Positions 59,741 through 64,000 of a stretch of DNA of 64,000 nucleotides are shown one piece after another. Source of the DNA: [Actinomadura] parvosata subsp. kistnae (GTDB lineage Bacteria > Actinomycetota > Actinomycetes > Streptosporangiales > Streptosporangiaceae); NCBI RefSeq assembly GCF_900323885.1, contig NZ_OOHJ01000015.1:992001-1056000 (forward strand). Direction: 5' to 3'. Position 1 is the stretch's first letter; every line of letters starts with the position of its first letter. The notes beneath the pieces are model-generated. The model made no database searches. It had not been told where the DNA came from and worked only from the letters and a program-made list of their open reading frames with translations. Both the position numbers and the translations under genes were made by a program.

Positions 59741-60697
59741 TTGCCATTCGTGCCCCGACGACTCGGCCTGCCCTCCGTGTACCTCGCCGCGGCCGTGGCA
59801 ACGGCCGCCACGACCGCCGTCCCTCTCGCCATGACGCCCGCCTCCGGGCTCGCCCTGCGTCCCGACCATCCCGAGCCCGCCCGCCCGTACATCGTCACCG
59901 CGCGCGACCGCGAGGCCGCCCGCGACCTCGTCGGCGAGGTGCGCTGGCGGGTGCGCCGCTACTACACCTCGGCGCTGCCCGGATTCGCCACCTTCCTCAC
60001 CCCCACCGAGCTGGACGAGCTGCGCGCCGACCCGCGCGTGCGCACCATCGAGCCGGACCGCCAGATCCACCCCATGCCGGTACGCGCCCCCGAGGACCCG
60101 CCCACGATCAAGGCGGGCGGCGCCGGCACCACTGTGTACGTCCTGGACAGCGGCGTCGCCGTCCGCCGCCCCGCGTTCGGCGACCGGGCCTGGCGCGCCT
60201 TCGACGCCACCGGCGGCACCGGGCGGCCCTGCGGCGGCCACGGCACCCGCGTCGCCGCCCGCACCCACGCCGTCGCCCCCAAAGCGGGCATCGCGTCCGT
60301 ACGCGTGCTCGGCTGCGGCGGCTCCGGCACGCTCGCCGACGTCCTCGCCGGGCTCGACTGGATCCACCGGCACGCCCGCGGCCCCTCCGTCGCCGTCCTG
60401 CCGACCGACGGCGCCGACTCGCCCGCCCTCACCAGATCCGCGCGCTCGCTCGTCCAGTCGGGCGTGTTCGTCGTCGGCGCCGCCAACGGCGGCGCCTGCC
60501 GGCTCACCCCCGACGGACGGGCGTTCTCCGCCCACGCCCCGCACCTCGCCGGAGCCGCCGCCCGCCACCTCGAACGCCATCCGGACGCCGACCCCGCCAC
60601 CCTCGCCGCCCGGCTCGACTGCACCACGGCCCGGGGCACGATTCGCCAGAACCCGTCGAGGCCAAATAACCTCCTGGTACGCAACGGCGGGCTCTAG
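59741..60697 (+). CDS. Reduced subtilisin-like (S8) serine protease
   Basis: A 318-residue exported protease homologue. A signal-like start and an I9 propeptide (PYIVTARDREAARDL...GFATFLTPTELDELRADPRVRTIEPD) precede an S8 core with catalytic Asp in VYVLDSGV, His in GGHGTRVA and Asn in VVGAANGG. The GTSMA motif is degenerate: FSAHAPHLAGAA aligns with GTSMAAPHVAGAA with only Ser retained, and about 60 residues usually between the oxyanion Asn and this Ser are missing. The protein may therefore be inactive or specialised. Start TTG 59741 or GTG 59750; neither has a strong ribosome site. Confidence 0.75.
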   Translation: MPFVPRRLGLPSVYLAAAVATAATTAVPLAMTPASGLALRPDHPEPARPYIVTARDREAARDLVGEVRWRVRRYYTSALPGFATFLTPTELDELRADPRVRTIEPDRQIHPMPVRAPEDPPTIKAGGAGTTVYVLDSGVAVRRPAFGDRAWRAFDATGGTGRPCGGHGTRVAARTHAVAPKAGIASVRVLGCGGSGTLADVLAGLDWIHRHARGPSVAVLPTDGADSPALTRSARSLVQSGVFVVGAANGGACRLTPDGRAFSAHAPHLAGAAARHLERHPDADPATLAARLDCTTARGTIRQNPSRPNNLLVRNGGL

Positions 60698-60857
60698 AGG
60701 GATGGACACCACAAATGTGACCGGCGTCACATCGCCCCGGGGCTATCCCAGGAAGGCGATGTTCGGACATGCCGGGTACGGTGCTGGCAGGCAACCGGCA
60801 CACGCGAGAGACTCAAGGGTCCGGGGGAAGAATGGCGACGCTGACGAAGGGACTCGC

Positions 60858-63510
60858 ATGCAGGAGCTCCGACTCGTCGCGGTGAGTGAGGACGGCACCT
60901 ACCTCGTGCTGGCTACTGCCGGACGGGGTACGCGCTTCACGCTTCCCGTGGACGACCGGCTCCGTGCTGCCGTCCGCGGCAACTTCTCCCGTCTCGGCCA
61001 GTACGAGATCGAAGTGGAGAGTCCGTTGCGCCCCAAGGAGATCCAGGCCCGCATCCGCGCCGGAGAAACGGCGGAGGAGATCGCCGCGACCGCCGGGATC
61101 CCGGTCGAGCGTGTCCGCTGGTTCGAGGGGCCTGTGCTCCAGGAGCGGGAGTACGTCGCCCAGCAGGCGCAACGCGTCGCCGTCCGCATGCCCGGCGAAT
61201 CCGCCCCGGGCCCCACCCTCGGCGACCTCGTCGCCGAACGGCTGACCAGGCGCGGCGTCCCCACCGACGAGATCGACTGGGACAGCGCCAAGCGCGACGA
61301 CGGCCTGTGGCGGGTCAAGCTCGGCTACGTCTGGAACGGTCACACCCGCCACGCCGAATGGCTGTTCGACCCGCGCAAGCGGCACGTCACCCCGCACGAC
61401 GACGAGGCCATGCGGCTGTCGTCCGCCGACTTCGACCCCGAGCCCGCCGTGGTGGAGGACACCACGGTCACCCCGTTCGCGCCGCGCGTCGCCAAGCTGC
61501 AGCCCGTCCCCCCGCTCGCCTCCTCTTCCTCCTCTTCGGACGCTCTGCCGTTCCCCTCCGTGGTACGGGGCGAGCCCGAGGAACCCCCCTTCCAGCCGTC
61601 CACGGAAACGGCCTACACGCCGTCCCGCGAAGCGCCCTTCGACCCGCCGGCCAGAGAGGATTCACCCGCCCGCGAGCCCTTCCGCCCCGAGCCGCCCGCC
61701 CGCGAGACCGGCTACACCCGCCCCGGCGACACCACGTCCCGCCGCGGCGGGTCTTCGCCATGGCTGCCCGACTTCGGGTCCGGGCGCGCGGAGCACGACT
61801 CCATCTACGCCCCCGCCACCCCGCCCTCGGCCCGCCCCGACACCCGCCCCCGACTCCACCGTCCGCGGACAGCCCCACCCCCGCCCCGCCACCGCGACCC
61901 CCGACCCCACACCCGCCGCCCAGGCGGAGCCCGCCGCTCAGGCCGGTTCTCCGGCCGAGCCCGCCGCTCACGCTGGAGCAGGCTCGCACGCCGACGCGAC
62001 GGCTCCCGCGCGTCCGGACGCCGAGTCCAAGTCGCCCGCGGCACCGGTGCCCGCACCCAGGGCGGAGGTGGCCGGTACACCTGCGCCGCACGCAGGCACG
62101 GCCCCGTCCAGCTCCGCCGAGGCCGGCGCACAGAGCCCGGCCGTCTCGTCGAGCACCGCCGACGCCGGCGCGCAGAGCCCGGCCGCCTCGTCGAGCACCG
62201 CCGACGTTGCGGCCACCGCGCCGGAGGCCACGGCATCCGCCCAGACCGCTCCGGCCCCTGCGGCAGCCGCAGGCGCGGAGGCCGCCACGGAGCCTGCCAC
62301 CGTCACGAAGCCCGAGGCCGCCGCAGCGCCTGCCCAGCTACAGACGGAGGCAAGCGCCTCGCCGCAGCCCCAAGCGACTGCCGCCTCCCCGCAGCCTCAG
62401 CCGGCGGCCACCGCCGCTTCGCCGCAGGCGGAAGCCACCGTCACTTCGCCGCAGGCGGAAAGCACCGTCACGGAGGCCGAGGCCGCCGCTCCTGCTCAGC
62501 CACAGCCAGTGGCGACCGCCGCGCAGCAGCCGGAGGCCACCACCACCGCGCCGCAGTCGGAGGTCGCCGCTTCGCCGCGTCCGCAGGCGGAGGCCACCGT
62601 CACGGAGCCCGAGACCGCCACGGCCCAGCCGCAGCCGGAAGCGACCACCGCGCCGCAGCCGCAGGCAGCCGCCGCCCCGCCGCAACCGCAGCCTGAGGCC
62701 GCCGATTCGCCGCAGCCTCAGGCAGAGGCCGCCGCTTCGCCGCAGGCAGCCGCGGCCTCGCCGGAGGCGCGGGCTCCGGAAGCTTCGTCCGCCGCGCAGG
62801 CCGAGGCGTCCAAGGGCGAGCCCACCGTCGGCGCGGCGCCGGACACCAGCACCGCGACTACGAGCACCGCCAACGCTGCGGCCAGCGCGCCGGAGGCCAC
62901 GGCGCCCTCGGCACCCGCTCAGGTTGCCTCGGCCGCGAGCACCGCACCGGCGGAGGCCGCGGCAGCCGCCGCGAGCGCCGCGCCGGCCGAGAGCCCCGCG
63001 CAAGCGGACAGCCCCACGGTGGCCGCGGGCGCGGAACCAGCCGCGACGTCCGCGCCGACGCCCGGTGCCGTCGAGCAGGTCGCCGCCGGCGAGCAACCCG
63101 AGGTGTCCGCGCCGGAGCCGGTCGTTTCCGAGACGCCAGCCGCGCCCGGCGAGCAGGCCGCGCCCGACAAGCAGGCTGTGCCCGACAAGCAGGCTGTGCC
63201 CGAGGAGCAGGTCGCGTCCGAGTCGGCGCCGGTGGTCGAGGAGCCGGCTGCGGCGGAGAAGAAGGCGGCGCAGCCCGAGCCCGTTCAGGAGAGCAAGCCG
63301 CCCGCACCCCAGCCCAAGCCGAAGCCCGCTCCCGCGGCGGTGCCGGCGGCGCGGGCGGGCAAGGACGAGAGCAAGGAGGAGCCGCCCGTTCCGGTGCCGT
63401 CCCCGCCGCCCGCTCCGGCCGCGCGTCCGGCGCGGAAGGGTTCGAGGGGCCGCCGGGCGTCGGTGCCGACCTGGGACGAGATCATGTTCGGCGCCCGCCG
63501 CCAGGACTGA
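60858..63510 (+). CDS. sepH: Septation protein SepH with very long linker, frameshifted
   Basis: SepH stimulates FtsZ assembly at actinobacterial septa. The N-terminal domain is intact: MQELRLVAVSEDGTYLVLA, RNFSRLGQYEIEVESPLRPKEIQARIRAGETAEEIA (the helix-turn-helix), then WRVKLGYVWNGHTRHAEWLFDPRKRHV. The C-terminus RRASVPTWDEIMFG is the conserved SepH end but lies in another frame: the two join by removing one C from the run 61847-61851, or elsewhere within 61800-61860. The linker between them is about 580 residues of Ala/Pro/Glu/Gln repeats, far longer than in Streptomyces. Without correction the first frame continues to 62696 with an Arg-rich nonsense tail. ATG 60858 has GAAGGGA upstream. 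Confidence 0.82.
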
Positions 63511-63759
63511 CCGCGCAGGCCGACACCGCCCTCACGCCGCCACGCACACCCCTACGGCAAGCCCTGCGGGAAGCGGCGGCCGCGCGCCGGGAACCCCTCC
63601 GCGGCCGCACGAAGAGCCTCTCCACGCCCGCGCCCGCTGCTCGACGCGGCCCGGCCAGAATCAGCCACGCGCTCAGAGCCGACGCGCCCGACCCTCGCCG
63701 ACGCGCATGCAGAGCCGGTGCGTATGTAGAGCCGGCGCGTCCGACCCCCGCCGCCCCCG

Positions 63760-63999
63760 TCAAGAGCCGTCGCGCTCCAGGAACGGTGCCAGCCACTCCG
63801 GGGTGACCTCGGCGGCGAAGTCCACCCCCTGTGCCTCGGCGACGTCGATCGCCGAGTATCCGCCCTTCCCGGCCCCGACCCCGGCGATCAGCGTGAGCAC
63901 TCCGGCCTGACGCTGGAACCAGGTCTGCCGCAGCCGCCACCCGACCACGGCCCGGCGTTCGACGACGGCTTGGGATCGTCGCAGTGAGCCCGACCGCAC
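63760..63999 (-). CDS. C-terminal part of an unrecognised protein at the window edge
   Basis: A frame open from the window end to a stop at 63760 encodes at least 79 residues: RRSQAVVERRAVVGWRLRQTW, GVLTLIAGVGAGKGGYSAIDVAEAQGVDFAAEV and TPEWLAPFLERDGS. GTG 63999 could be the start, but only one base of upstream sequence is available, so the gene may extend further. Codons are G/C-ending and consistent with a real gene. It converges on sepH across a 250-base gap in which I see no gene or clear terminator. Family not recognised. Confidence 0.5.
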   Translation of the reverse strand: MRSGSLRRSQAVVERRAVVGWRLRQTWFQRQAGVLTLIAGVGAGKGGYSAIDVAEAQGVDFAAEVTPEWLAPFLERDGS

Positions 64000-64000
64000 C

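Noticed and set aside
61307..63910. Very long Arg/Pro-rich frame across sepH
   Set aside because: Its composition is that of an out-of-frame reading of GC-rich repeats; the other frame carries the diagnostic SepH C-terminus.

Overview
The window is about 70% or more GC, its codons end mostly in G or C, and it carries families typical of actinomycetes: SepH, a bacterial proteasome activator (Bpa), DUF4193, DUF3159, DUF3710, a CutR/CutS-type two-component pair and an actinobacterial ferrochelatase. Together these point to a filamentous Streptosporangiales-like genome such as Nonomuraea or a relative. The genus is an inference from protein content, not proven.

Layout. 0.1-4.6 kb: a small P-loop ATPase, a secreted GH-A-type glycosidase with a PA14 domain, an autoinhibited Fic protein behind a palindromic operator, a small lipoprotein and a short unknown ORF. 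4.9-11.3 kb: a potassium block (two TrkA-type gating subunits divergent from a KimA-like transporter), an alpha/beta-hydrolase membrane protein and a TrmA-type RNA methyltransferase. 11.4-14.9 kb: a degenerate metallopeptidase, Bpa, a truncated DoxX, a frameshifted HtpX and Hsp20, which form a protein-quality-control cluster. 15-22.1 kb: accessory genes, including a HipA-like kinase plus DUF3037 module, a SigE-family sigma factor translationally coupled to an MltG-type protein, and a TmrB-like ATPase. 22.3-27.9 kb: nucleoside hydrolase, an AroA paralogue, a PadR regulator with a membrane partner, and a HAD-ATPase fusion. 28-30.8 kb: the conserved DUF3159/OB-fold/DUF3710/dut/thioesterase row. 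31.3-41 kb: AI-2E exporter, a DUF6351 secreted esterase-like protein, MFS plus wHTH regulator, ValS, DUF4235 and OtsA. 41-45.9 kb: an aromatic-acid cluster (FAD monooxygenase, MBL hydrolase, PaaI, PaaK, TetR). 46.5-54.3 kb: EcsC, DUF4193, CutS/CutR, SuhB-like phosphatase, S9 peptidase, ferrochelatase. 54.3-64 kb: lytic transglycosylase, MFS, polysaccharide deacetylase, aldonolactone oxidase, a reduced subtilase, SepH and an unknown gene at the edge.

Backbone and insertions. The housekeeping genes (TrmA-like, APC/KimA, ceoB, ceoC, DUF3159, OB-fold, DUF3710, dut, DUF4193, suhB) are the set that lies close together next to sigA in Mycobacterium (Rv2689c-Rv2701c). Here they are spread over about 46 kb by accessory insertions, and the methyltransferase-to-ceoC block is inverted relative to the rest.

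Four genes (a metallopeptidase homologue, htpX, a flavin monooxygenase, sepH) are each interrupted by what looks like a one-base length change in a C or G run. This pattern suggests either sequencing indels or recent decay, and it should be resolved before these genes are called dead. Several intergenic stretches carry direct or tandem repeats, including a hairpin-forming element that sits exactly at the 3' ends of ceoC and the trmA-type gene. No tRNA, rRNA, CRISPR array, complete insertion sequence or attachment site was seen.
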